This document shows positions 7,638-15,110 of a stretch of 16,694 nucleotides of DNA, in pieces; positions within the stretch are counted from its first letter, which is position 1, and every line of letters starts with the position of its first letter. The stretch is from Eubacterium sp. (lineage in GTDB: Bacteria > Bacillota > Clostridia > Lachnospirales > Lachnospiraceae). The DNA lies in assembly GCA_022776205.1 (NCBI GenBank), contig JALFIK010000148.1, positions 1-16,694 on the forward strand, read 5' to 3'. The notes under the pieces were generated by a model that did not search any database, was not told where the DNA came from, and worked only from the letters and a program-made list of their open reading frames with translations. A program made the translations under genes and the position numbers.

Positions 7638-7679
7638 CGTAGGAAATTCTTCATTTATCTTTGCCTGGTTTTCAGAAAC

Positions 7680-8546
7680 CTAAAGTTCCTGTACAAATTC
7701 CGGAAGAATCTCTTCCGGCACATCCATTTTTCCCTGTCCGGTGAACAGGGAGATATGCGGTTTATTTTTGCCGTGGAAATCTGTTCCTCCGGTCATCAGG
7801 AGTCCCCACTGTACGGCAAGACTCTTTACGTATTCTTCTTCTACCGGACTATAAGTATTATAGTAGGCTTCGATTCCCATAAGTCCGGCCTCTTTTAATT
7901 CATAAACAAGTTTATTTTTCTGTGCGGAATCCAGTTTTTTATATAGCATAATATGAGCAAGAACAGGAATGCCCCCACTGTTTCTAATCAGTGAGATGGC
8001 TTCCCTGGGTGTCGGCATAATACGTTCCACATAACAGCTTCTGCCTTCCGCAAGATATTTATCGAAGGCTTCCTGCACGGAAGATACATACTTCTTCTTC
8101 ATCAGCTGTTTGGCAATATGGGGTCTGGCAATGGTTTCTCCCGGCTTATCCGGCTGGATATCTTCCATGGAAATCTCAAAACCCTCCGCCTGCAGTTTTT
8201 TAATAATTTTTTCATTTCGTCCGTCCCGGCTTTCCCGGCAGACCTGTAGACAATGGAGGAGTTCTTTATTATTTGTGTCAATGTTATAACCGAGCATGTG
8301 GATTTCTGTGCCGTGATAATTGGTGGAAATCTCCACACCCGGAATAGCGGTAAGACGGTCCTTATGTCTTGCGGCGGCCTTGATAAATTCTTCATTTCCA
8401 GCGATGGTATCGTGATCTGTCAAAGCGATTACAACGGGATTGTGTTCCTTTGCAGTAAGCTTCAGGGCAGAGTTCACAATCTGTGTCGGGGACAGGGTGC
8501 CGTCAGAGGCGGTAGAATGAATATGCAGATCAATATATGTCTTCAA
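7680..8546 (-). CDS. PHP-domain phosphoesterase (RNase AM / YciV-TrpH-like), 288 aa
   Basis: Metal-dependent phosphoesterase of the polymerase and histidinol phosphatase family. The closest described relatives are E. coli YciV/RNase AM and the 3',5'-nucleoside bisphosphate phosphatases, which trim short RNA 5' ends or hydrolyse pAp-type nucleotides. Metal ligands in order: H8 and H10 in D-L-H-I-H-S, D15, D44-H45-D46 (L-T-D-H-D-T), E72 in G-V-E-I-S-T, H143 in R-P-H-I-A, H198 in L-A-H-I-M, D256 and H258 in G-T-D-F-H-G. The length matches YciV (293). I place the start at the TTG at 8546-8544, since AAAGGAG (plus-strand 8553-8559) is 6 nt upstream. The longer frame from 8573 would contain this ribosome site. 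It is a single-gene unit with its own promoter, divergent from the acidic DnaB-like gene. The exact substrate is not determined by sequence. Confidence 0.9.
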   Translation of the reverse strand: MKTYIDLHIHSTASDGTLSPTQIVNSALKLTAKEHNPVVIALTDHDTIAGNEEFIKAAARHKDRLTAIPGVEISTNYHGTEIHMLGYNIDTNNKELLHCLQVCRESRDGRNEKIIKKLQAEGFEISMEDIQPDKPGETIARPHIAKQLMKKKYVSSVQEAFDKYLAEGRSCYVERIMPTPREAISLIRNSGGIPVLAHIMLYKKLDSAQKNKLVYELKEAGLMGIEAYYNTYSPVEEEYVKSLAVQWGLLMTGGTDFHGKNKPHISLFTGQGKMDVPEEILPEFVQEL

Positions 8547-8590
8547 TGGATTCTCCTTTCTGGTATGTAACAAATGAATTTCTTCTGTTT

Positions 8591-8619
8591 ATTATGACAG
8601 AGTTTTTTGAAAAAAGCAA
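8591..8619 (-). promoter_or_regulatory. Promoter for the PHP gene
   Basis: Reading the minus strand: TTGCTT (8619-8614), 17-bp spacer, CATAAT (8596-8591). Transcription would start near 8584, about 38 nt before the TTG start. It overlaps the opposing promoter. Confidence 0.65.
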
Positions 8620-8635
8620 TCTAATGTGTTAAAAT
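8607..8635 (+). promoter_or_regulatory. Promoter for the DnaB-like acidic protein gene
   Basis: TTGAAA (8607-8612), 17-bp spacer, TAAAAT (8630-8635). The start site would be near 8642, giving a leader of about 43 nt that contains the CGGAGGG ribosome site (8668-8674). Confidence 0.75.
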
Positions 8636-8684
8636 ACCTTTAGTGCAAAATGAGAAGAATAAACTGACGGAGGGTAATTTTTGT

Positions 8685-11600
8685 ATGGAAGACATTATTA
8701 AGGCATTGCTGGATGTGGTTAGAGCACAGCATTCTGCTACGGAGGGAAGTGAAGAGAAGCCGTTTGATATTGATGATATCATTGATATGGCTTTAAATAT
8801 TGCGGGAAGACCGGAAGAAGAAGAGGAACAGCAGGAGATGATCCGGTCTATTCAGGAGATGGCACAGACTTTGGCTCCGGATATTTTTCCGCCGAAGACA
8901 TTTGAGGAGATGGATGATTCCGAAAGAGCGGCATCTGCGGTAAATATGATAGAGGAGCGTCTCCGCCAGGGTGGTGTTACGGGAAATGCCGGACAGTCAG
9001 AACAAAAAATGCCGGATCCTGTTCCTTACCAGCAGACTACACAACAGGAGGAGGAAGAGGATTCAGGTTTTGGATTTGATGTGGATCCTCAGGAAAATGC
9101 GAATCTGAATGATCTGATTTACAACAATTTTATGCAGATGATGGGCCTGAATGACCCGAAGGTGGAGTATCCTTTTGACCGGTCCCAGATTCGTTATGGA
9201 AGAGAGAAAACGGCAACGGAGATGCTTGAGGAAGAAGCCGCGGCAAAGAAAGCGCAGGAGGAAGAGGAAACACGTCGCAAGGCGCGCCCGGTATCTGCAT
9301 GGGAGCTTGCCCAGGCAGCGGTAAATAAAGATGAAGAGGAGCATCACAAAGAGGAACCGGAAGCAAAGCGCATGGAGATGCCGGAGACGAAATCTGCATC
9401 CCAGCTTGCAGCGGAAGCAATCGCCAGGGCAAGAGAGGAAGACCAGATGAAGATGGAGGCAGAAAAAAGGGCGGAGCGTCTCATGGAAGAAGCGAGAAAA
9501 AGGGGAAAAGATCCTATGGAATTTGCCCTTCATCGGCAGGAAATTCTCGATTATATGGAAAAGAACAGCGATGAGCTTGTTTCTTTCGAAGATTATGATG
9601 ATTTAAGTCCGGAAGAAAAATTTGAGATTGAGCAGAGAATGTACAGGGATAAACAGCTTGAGGCAGGTGTTGCACCGGAAGATATTCAGGAAAAAATGCC
9701 GGAAGACCTTCCTTTACAGAATGAAACAGTGCCGGCCGATGTGCAGGAAGTATCATCGGAAAATAATGTACAGCCGGAACAACCGGTATCTGCTCCGGTA
9801 TTTTCTGAAGAAATGCTTCGCCAGATCAGCCGGGAGGTTGTTCAGGAAAATGAAGATATGATTTTTGCGGAAGATGCAAATGCAGATCTTGGGGCAATCA
9901 ATGAGACAATTTATGAAAACCTGAAAGAACTTATGAGGCAGGGAAATGGTGTCGTAAAACAGGAGGATGTGGAATCTCTGATTGGTGAAGTGATTGCAAG
10001 AAATACATCTTCACCGGCAAGTGAGGAGAAAGCAGGCGATGCAGAACCGGTGAAAGAACCGGAACACCCTCAGCCACAGACCCGCATGGAAGAAGTTTCC
10101 CATCTGTCGGAAAATGGCCGGCCGATGTCTGCCGTGGAACTGGCAAAGGCTGCTCAAAAAGCTGCGAAACCGGATCCGGCTGAAACGAAAGAAGGAAAAT
10201 CGGCTGTGGAGCTTGCCATGGAGGCGCAGGAGTCAGCCAGACAGCAGAAAAGTCCGGCAAAGGAGCCCGAAGAGGAGATATTAAACGAAGACGACCTTAA
10301 TTTTGATGACCTTGATCCTGAAGAAGAAAAGGAGCCGGCAGTTACTGAAGAAAAACAGGAAGAGCCCGGCGAAGAAATCAAGGAAGATACTTCCCGGGAA
10401 ATGGAAGAAGAACCGGCACCGGAGAGCATGGATAGAGTGCAGGCAGAGCACAGGGAAGTGAGGGAGGAAGAAAAGGAAGATGAAATAGAGTATGTAGATC
10501 CGGGAGAGATGGTTCTTGGCGAGCATACGCAGGCTGAAATTGATGAGGCAATGGAAAACCTGGCCTCTCTCGGCCTGGAAGGGGATGTTTATGAAAGAGC
10601 GAAAAGAATGCTTCTATTGGAGCTTGCCGGATCGGAAGCGGTTTTAGATGCCTGGCTTGCAGAGCAGGAAGGTGGCAGGAAGAAAAAAGCAGCGGTCAGT
10701 GCCCTGGATACAGAAGACAGTCTGGATGATTTGGGAGATCTTAATGAAGATGATCTGGAAAAAGAACTGGAACTTGCAATGGATGAAGATTTTCTCGAAG
10801 AGGAATCGGAAATGACCGGAGAGGAGCTGTCAGAGGAGCCGGAGCGGGAAGAATCCGAAGACGAGAGAGAGGAAACCCAAAGATCGGAGGAAGAGGAGGC
10901 ACCGGAAGAATCGGAGCCGGAGGAAGAAGACGAGACAAAAGAGTCCATTCAGATAGAGAAAACAATATTGCACCGTTCATCCGCTGACCGGGAAAGAGCG
11001 TCCCGCAAGAAAAATCGGAAGAATATGGTGAAACGAAAAGAAAAATCAGTTCATGAAAAGAAAGACGCGGCCGGTTCGGCGGTTGCCCTGACCCGTGGCC
11101 CGGTGGAAGAAAAAGAATTTCAGGTGAGCGTTCCGCATCCGTTTGTTCTGAAAAATTCCGCAAGCTTTATGGACAAGTTTGAGGAATATATTGTGGATAC
11201 CCAGGAAAACCGGAAACTGAGTACAGGATTTAAGCGCCTCGATGCCATGCTTCGATATGGACTACATAAAGGAAGTTATTTTGTGGATTCCGCACCGCAG
11301 TACCTGAAAAATGGCTTCATGCAGCAGATTGCAGACCGGGCAGCAGAAAGCGGCGTGGATGTTCTTTATATCTCCACGGAATTATCCCGTTTTGATCTGA
11401 TGGTAGATACCATTTCCCGGTTAAGTTATGAGATGAACAAAAAAGATGAGGAAAAAGCGGTTTCTCCGATGGCAATTATGACAGGAGAGGAAGGAGCAGA
11501 TATCCAATCCCTGAAAGATGAGTTAAACTGGTATCGCGGAAGAATCAGTGAGCACCTGTTTGTTCTCGACCAGGAGGCAGTATCAGAATATGTGGAGAGT

Positions 11601-12071
11601 ATGGAGGAAGCGTCAGCCGGAGATATTTTAGAAGAGCTGATCCGTTCCATTGTGAAAGAAGGAGCCCACAAACCGGTGGTGTTTATTGATAATATTGAGA
11701 ATATTCTTTCCGCAGATGATTCGGAAGACATGAAACCACTGATGGATGGAATTCGGAAACTTGCCAAAGAGCTGGGAATTCCTATCATCATGTCTTATGG
11801 ATATGCTCAGTCGGAGAGTGAGGAGGAACTTTATCCGGAAGAAATTAAATTCCACCGGTCCCTTGGAAATATGTGTGATGTTTATCTCGAACTTCAATAC
11901 GCAGACATGATTACAGAAGACTATGAGGAACTGTCGCAGGAAGACATCCAGGATATGATGGAAGACGGCGAAATGCTCCTTGTCAATATTCTTCTTCATA
12001 AAAACAGAAGAACGATGAAGGCATCCTGTCAGATTCAGGCAGCGCCGAAATTCAATTATTATGAAGAGTAA
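8685..12071 (+). CDS. Large acidic protein with a degenerate C-terminal DnaB-like RecA domain, 1128 aa
   Basis: I do not recognise a named family for the whole protein. Residues 1-95 look helical. Residues 96-840 are mostly acidic and low in complexity, with Glu-rich coiled-coil-like stretches, four short SAxxLA repeats, a likely helical island (about 603-668), a strongly acidic tract (about 686-760) and a basic tract (about 763-797). Residues 846-1128 match the layout of the DnaB helicase C-terminal domain: S-T-G-F-x-x-L-D, G-L-H-K-G, a P-loop position reading S-A-P-Q-Y-L-K-N (869-876; DnaB has a GKT here), S-T-E-L-S with E899 (DnaB S-L-E-M-S), V-V-F-I-D-N with Walker B D1002, L-A-K-E-L-G-I-P-I-I, and H-K-N-R near the end. 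The lysine is kept, but the neighbouring Gly and Thr/Ser are lost, so ATP hydrolysis is doubtful. No signal peptide or membrane segment, so probably cytoplasmic. The start is the ATG at 8685, with CGGAGGG 10 nt upstream. Single-gene unit. Confidence 0.88.
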   Translation: MEDIIKALLDVVRAQHSATEGSEEKPFDIDDIIDMALNIAGRPEEEEEQQEMIRSIQEMAQTLAPDIFPPKTFEEMDDSERAASAVNMIEERLRQGGVTGNAGQSEQKMPDPVPYQQTTQQEEEEDSGFGFDVDPQENANLNDLIYNNFMQMMGLNDPKVEYPFDRSQIRYGREKTATEMLEEEAAAKKAQEEEETRRKARPVSAWELAQAAVNKDEEEHHKEEPEAKRMEMPETKSASQLAAEAIARAREEDQMKMEAEKRAERLMEEARKRGKDPMEFALHRQEILDYMEKNSDELVSFEDYDDLSPEEKFEIEQRMYRDKQLEAGVAPEDIQEKMPEDLPLQNETVPADVQEVSSENNVQPEQPVSAPVFSEEMLRQISREVVQENEDMIFAEDANADLGAINETIYENLKELMRQGNGVVKQEDVESLIGEVIARNTSSPASEEKAGDAEPVKEPEHPQPQTRMEEVSHLSENGRPMSAVELAKAAQKAAKPDPAETKEGKSAVELAMEAQESARQQKSPAKEPEEEILNEDDLNFDDLDPEEEKEPAVTEEKQEEPGEEIKEDTSREMEEEPAPESMDRVQAEHREVREEEKEDEIEYVDPGEMVLGEHTQAEIDEAMENLASLGLEGDVYERAKRMLLLELAGSEAVLDAWLAEQEGGRKKKAAVSALDTEDSLDDLGDLNEDDLEKELELAMDEDFLEEESEMTGEELSEEPEREESEDEREETQRSEEEEAPEESEPEEEDETKESIQIEKTILHRSSADRERASRKKNRKNMVKRKEKSVHEKKDAAGSAVALTRGPVEEKEFQVSVPHPFVLKNSASFMDKFEEYIVDTQENRKLSTGFKRLDAMLRYGLHKGSYFVDSAPQYLKNGFMQQIADRAAESGVDVLYISTELSRFDLMVDTISRLSYEMNKKDEEKAVSPMAIMTGEEGADIQSLKDELNWYRGRISEHLFVLDQEAVSEYVESMEEASAGDILEELIRSIVKEGAHKPVVFIDNIENILSADDSEDMKPLMDGIRKLAKELGIPIIMSYGYAQSESEEELYPEEIKFHRSLGNMCDVYLELQYADMITEDYEELSQEDIQDMMEDGEMLLVNILLHKNRRTMKASCQIQAAPKFNYYEE
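9099..10238 (+). repeat. Internal duplicated blocks in the acidic protein
   Basis: Protein-level repeats, not DNA repeats. Block A: an I-Y-x-N motif (residues 141-154), then R-P-V-S-A-W-E-L-A-Q-A-A (201-212), then K-S-A-S-Q-L-A-A-E-A (236-245). Block B: an I-Y-x-N motif (405-418), then R-P-M-S-A-V-E-L-A-K-A-A (479-490), then K-S-A-V-E-L-A-M-E-A (505-514). The same three motifs occur in the same order with acidic spacers of different lengths, consistent with an old duplication. Nucleotide positions of the SAxxLA motifs begin at 9285, 9390, 10119 and 10197. Confidence 0.6.
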
Positions 12072-12077
12072 AGTGTG

Positions 12078-12129
12078 AAAAGGCCGTTGCAGTTAGGATT
12101 TATAATCAATACTGCAACGGCCTTTTTTT
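12078..12129. terminator. Strong terminator between the acidic protein gene and the LCP gene
   Basis: AAAAGGCCGTTGCAGT (12078-12093) pairs perfectly over 16 bp with ACTGCAACGGCCTTTT (12111-12126), then a T run to 12129. The A run on the left lets it also act on the minus strand. The T run reaches into the last bases of the convergent LCP gene, which ends at 12128. Confidence 0.93.
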
Positions 12130-13423
12130 AGTCGGTGATTCCTAAATCGTCTGTTACATTTTTTATTTTTTCACTGATTTTATGAAGTTCATCTGTCGGG
12201 TCATAATCTTTTGTTCCAAAGAGATATTCATGGGCCTGTTTTGTATTTGATAAGGCGGTAATCGGAAATCCGTAGTAGATACCGCCATTTCTTGCATCTT
12301 CGGATTTAAAAGGATAAGCCTGAGAGTCTGTAATTTTATAACGAAGAAGGGACAGACTCATCTTTGCCATCTCGTTATCAGATAAACTTGTTTTACACTG
12401 GGGAAGGACAGTATTTGCGATTTCCGGAAGTTTCCACGGCTGTCTCTTTGCCTTGCTCATGATTCCTTCCAGAACAAGACGTTGATGACTTGCTCTGGCA
12501 TGATCGCCGCCTTCCATATAACGGATCCGGGAATAGGCAACGGCCTGGTTTCCGTCAAAAGTGTATGTGCCGACAGAATCAAACTTTGGGGAATTTCCTC
12601 CGTTAATCTTGTTCATATTGCCGATATAATCATTCAGATTATCCAGTTCCTTTTCGGATTTGATGGTCAGGGAAATGCCGCCCAGGGCATCCACAGCATC
12701 CGCCAGTGCTTTAAAGTTTACAGTGGCAAAATCTGTAATATCAAGATCCAGATTTCGGTTGATGGTGCGAAGGGCAAGTTCCGGGCCGCCGAAAGAGTAG
12801 GCAGCGTTGATCTTGTTATATTCCCCGTCAATACTTACATAAGTATCCCTGTAAATGGACATGAGTTTTACTTCCTTGGTTGACTGATTAATACTTGCAA
12901 TAATGATACAGTCTGTTCTTGAACCGCGGTCTGTAATTTTATTATCCTGGTTGTCCACACCGAACAGGGCAATGTTTTTATAATTTTTTATGTTTGGATC
13001 CTGATCGTTTACTGTAATACTTTCTGTATCGAGATCATACTTTTCTATTTTGGAAAAAGAACCCTTTAAAGTGGCTCCGAGGGCACCGATGGCAAGGGCA
13101 ATCAGGAGAATCAGTACAAGAAGAGGGAACAGGCATCCGCTTCGTTTCCTTCTTTTTTTCGGTACTTTTCTTTTGCCATCTGAAGAAACCTTTTTATATT
13201 TGGCAGGCTGGGAAGAGCGGTAACTGACCGAACTGCCGGAACGTCTTTTTCGTTCCGGGGAAGAAGAAGTCCCGCCTGGTGTCCGATGTTCTGTCGTGCT
13301 TTTTTTTCGGCCGGATTCCCGCAACAAACCTTCTGTCTGCAGTTGTCCGGACTGTGGAACTGAATCGGCCTCTGTTTTATTGTAACCTGATTTTACTTTA
13401 TCGTTTGCTGAATCATATTTCAT
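12128..13423 (-). CDS. LytR-CpsA-Psr (LCP) family cell-wall glycopolymer ligase, 431 aa
   Basis: Membrane-anchored phosphotransferase that moves lipid-linked glycopolymers (teichoic acid or capsule) to peptidoglycan outside the cell. Domains: a long cytoplasmic N-terminus (1-96), Ser-rich and then very basic (K-V-P-K-K-R-R-K-R, 86-94); a Cys at 97 at the membrane edge; one TM helix (about 98-117); then the LCP catalytic domain from about 145. Conserved polar residues that bind the pyrophosphate are seen in D-R-G-S-R-T-D (165-171, R166 and R169), M-S-I-Y-R-D-T (R192, D193), K-I-N-A-A-Y and Y-S-R-I-R-Y with a following H-A-R-A-S-H-Q-R. The start is ATG at 13423 with GGAGG (plus-strand 13431-13435) 7 nt upstream. 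It lies 16 nt after the sugar transferase in the same direction, so they probably share a transcript. The polymer it handles is not shown. A transcription attenuator role, as older LytR names imply, is not supported by the domain. Confidence 0.93.
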   Translation of the reverse strand: MKYDSANDKVKSGYNKTEADSVPQSGQLQTEGLLRESGRKKSTTEHRTPGGTSSSPERKRRSGSSVSYRSSQPAKYKKVSSDGKRKVPKKRRKRSGCLFPLLVLILLIALAIGALGATLKGSFSKIEKYDLDTESITVNDQDPNIKNYKNIALFGVDNQDNKITDRGSRTDCIIIASINQSTKEVKLMSIYRDTYVSIDGEYNKINAAYSFGGPELALRTINRNLDLDITDFATVNFKALADAVDALGGISLTIKSEKELDNLNDYIGNMNKINGGNSPKFDSVGTYTFDGNQAVAYSRIRYMEGGDHARASHQRLVLEGIMSKAKRQPWKLPEIANTVLPQCKTSLSDNEMAKMSLSLLRYKITDSQAYPFKSEDARNGGIYYGFPITALSNTKQAHEYLFGTKDYDPTDELHKISEKIKNVTDDLGITD

Positions 13424-13439
13424 GAATAAGCCTCCGTTC

Positions 13440-14855
13440 TCAGTAAGCGTTTTTATTTACAAAACCCTTAAATATGGTAAGAAATAAAATTTTGATGTCA
13501 AAAGAGAGAGTCCAGTTTTCAATATAAAAAATATCATGTTCAATTCGTCCCTCGATGGAAGTGTCCCCACGAAAACCACAGACCTGAGCCCAGCCTGTCA
13601 TACCGGGACGTACCTGATGTTTGATCATATATCTTGGGATTTCTTCCTTAAATTTTTCAACAAAAAGAGGACGCTCCGGGCGGGGACCAATCAAACTCAT
13701 ATCCCCTTTTAATACGTTAAACAGCTGTGGAAGTTCATCGAGACTGGTCTTTCTGATAATTTTCCCCACGGGAGTGACTCTGGGATCATTATGAGTCGTC
13801 CATGCTTTTTCTTCTTTTGAAGGTGGCTGTACGCCCATGGAGCGGAATTTGTACATCTTAAAAGGTTTATTGTGAAGCCCTACTCTTTCCTGGCAGAAAA
13901 TGATCGGTCCGGGAGAACTCTTTTTTACGAGAATGGCAACGATAGCCATAATTGGTGAAAAAAGAATAATACATACAATGGAGCCCACAATATCAATCAG
14001 TCGTTTGACAAATTTGTTTACCGTATTTGTAAGAGGAACGTTCCGGATATTGATTACCGGAAGACCATTCAGGTCCTCGGTGACAGGATTGGTGGAAATA
14101 AATTTGTAATAATCCGGAACAAACTTCGTATGGACACCGGACTTTTCACACATATTTACAATGTCACCCAGCTTATAATATTCTTTCAGACTTAAGGTAA
14201 TCGCCACTTCATCCATGGAAGTCTTCTGGAGAAATTTCTCGATATCCCGTATTTTTCCAATGCAATAAATATTTCGATAGGAAAAATCTTTTTTCAGATT
14301 GTCATCAAAAATACCGTGGATGACATAACCCCATTGGGGATTGGCCTTGATCCGGTCAATGTATGCTTCTGCAGCGGCACTGAAACCAATGACGATCACA
14401 TGCTTAAGGTTATAGCCCTTCTTCCGGCTCTGCTCAAGAATCAGGCGGATGACACCCCTCTCAGCAAGGGTTGCAGCCATGGATATCACATAAAACAAAA
14501 ACAGAAGACTTCGGGAAACATGAGAGATCTTCATAAATATTATACATATAAAGAAGAAAACCATACCCATTGTGTTCGCCTTGATCACATTGGCATATTC
14601 CGAAGACTGATTCTGATATCGCTTTGGTTTATACAAATTAAATTTTGCATATAAAATAAGGTAGACCGGGACAAGAAGCAGGAGAATTTCCTGGTACTGC
14701 CATAAATTTCTCCAGTACCCGTACTGTGGGAAAAAAGACTTGAAAAGCGGACATACAAATCGTATATAATAACTAAAGCAAAATGAACCGTAAATTACCA
14801 CAGCATCCAGAACAACGTGGAGCCGGTTAAAATATTTTTGATTTTCCTTAATCAT
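13440..14855 (-). CDS. Polyprenyl-phosphate sugar-phosphate transferase (WcaJ/WbaP-like), 471 aa
   Basis: Initiating glycosyl-1-phosphate transferase: it moves a hexose-1-phosphate from a UDP-sugar to undecaprenyl phosphate on the inner face of the membrane, starting an exopolysaccharide or wall glycan. Domains: four N-terminal TM helices (about 17-35, 57-72, 97-110, 114-130); a Rossmann-like CoA_binding_3 region (about 150-260); a re-entrant or TM helix (about 287-312); then the bacterial sugar transferase domain (PF02397) with K-F-R-S-M (336-340), S-L-D-E-L-P-Q (371-377), G-P-R-P-E (390-394) and R-P-G-M-T-G-W-A-Q. Length fits the large PHPT class (about 460-480). I chose the ATG at 14855, 5 nt after GGAGG (plus-strand 14861-14865). 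The GTG at 14867 would include that site. Downstream is the LCP ligase. The other glycan genes are not in the window. Which sugar is used cannot be read from sequence. Confidence 0.94.
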   Translation of the reverse strand: MIKENQKYFNRLHVVLDAVVIYGSFCFSYYIRFVCPLFKSFFPQYGYWRNLWQYQEILLLLVPVYLILYAKFNLYKPKRYQNQSSEYANVIKANTMGMVFFFICIIFMKISHVSRSLLFLFYVISMAATLAERGVIRLILEQSRKKGYNLKHVIVIGFSAAAEAYIDRIKANPQWGYVIHGIFDDNLKKDFSYRNIYCIGKIRDIEKFLQKTSMDEVAITLSLKEYYKLGDIVNMCEKSGVHTKFVPDYYKFISTNPVTEDLNGLPVINIRNVPLTNTVNKFVKRLIDIVGSIVCIILFSPIMAIVAILVKKSSPGPIIFCQERVGLHNKPFKMYKFRSMGVQPPSKEEKAWTTHNDPRVTPVGKIIRKTSLDELPQLFNVLKGDMSLIGPRPERPLFVEKFKEEIPRYMIKHQVRPGMTGWAQVCGFRGDTSIEGRIEHDIFYIENWTLSFDIKILFLTIFKGFVNKNAY

Positions 14856-14934
14856 GATTACCTCCACTACCTGAAAAAGATACAGAACAGGGAGTCTCTG
14901 TTTTGACGTCTTTTTTGGGATAATTTTCTAACCT

Positions 14935-14963
14935 ATTATACAATAGAATGGGTTATTCTACAA
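14935..14963 (-). promoter_or_regulatory. Promoter for the sugar transferase-LCP unit
   Basis: Minus strand: TTGTAG (14963-14958), 17-bp spacer, perfect TATAAT (14940-14935). The start site would be near 14928, about 72 nt ahead of the ATG at 14855. Confidence 0.8.
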
Positions 14964-14983
14964 GAGACATTCTTTCCTGAATT

Positions 14984-15012
14984 TTGCGAAAAAAATGTGA
15001 AACGTTTATATA
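14984..15012 (+). promoter_or_regulatory. Promoter for the htrA gene
   Basis: TTGCGA (14984-14989), 17-bp spacer, TATATA (15007-15012). The start site would be near 15019, leaving an AT-rich leader of about 92 nt before the ATG at 15111. A second weak match, TTGCCA (15034-15039) with TATCAC 17 bp later, lies in that leader. Apart from these promoters, the stretch 14868-15110 shows no gene. Confidence 0.65.
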
Positions 15013-15110
15013 TAGAAGAAAATCCATGTTTTTGCCATGAAATTAACACAATTTTATCACACATCGTTGCTAAGATATGGTTACAGATTTGAAAGAAAGG
15101 GGTTCGAACT

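Noticed and set aside
8547..8573. Longer PHP protein starting at 8573 on the minus strand
   Set aside because: It would include the AAAGGAG ribosome site in the coding region, and the homologous part begins at the TTG at 8546.
8643..8684. Leaderless GTG start for the acidic protein, one base after the predicted transcription start
   Set aside because: The ATG at 8685 has a strong CGGAGGG site 10 nt upstream, and the 14 extra residues look like untranslated leader. Leaderless starts are rare in this group.
9285..10238. CRISPR array or DNA repeats in the acidic gene
   Set aside because: The recurrence is in protein motifs within an open frame. The DNA copies differ at many positions and are irregularly spaced.
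10154..10948. Serine-rich open frames on the minus strand (10154-10429 and 10589-10948)
   Set aside because: They are mirror images of Glu codons (GAA/GAG read as TTC/CTC-type and TCT/TCC) in the acidic protein, with no ribosome sites or family resemblance.
14856..14867. GTG at 14867 as start of the sugar transferase
   Set aside because: The GTG overlaps the GGAGG ribosome site that serves the ATG at 14855.
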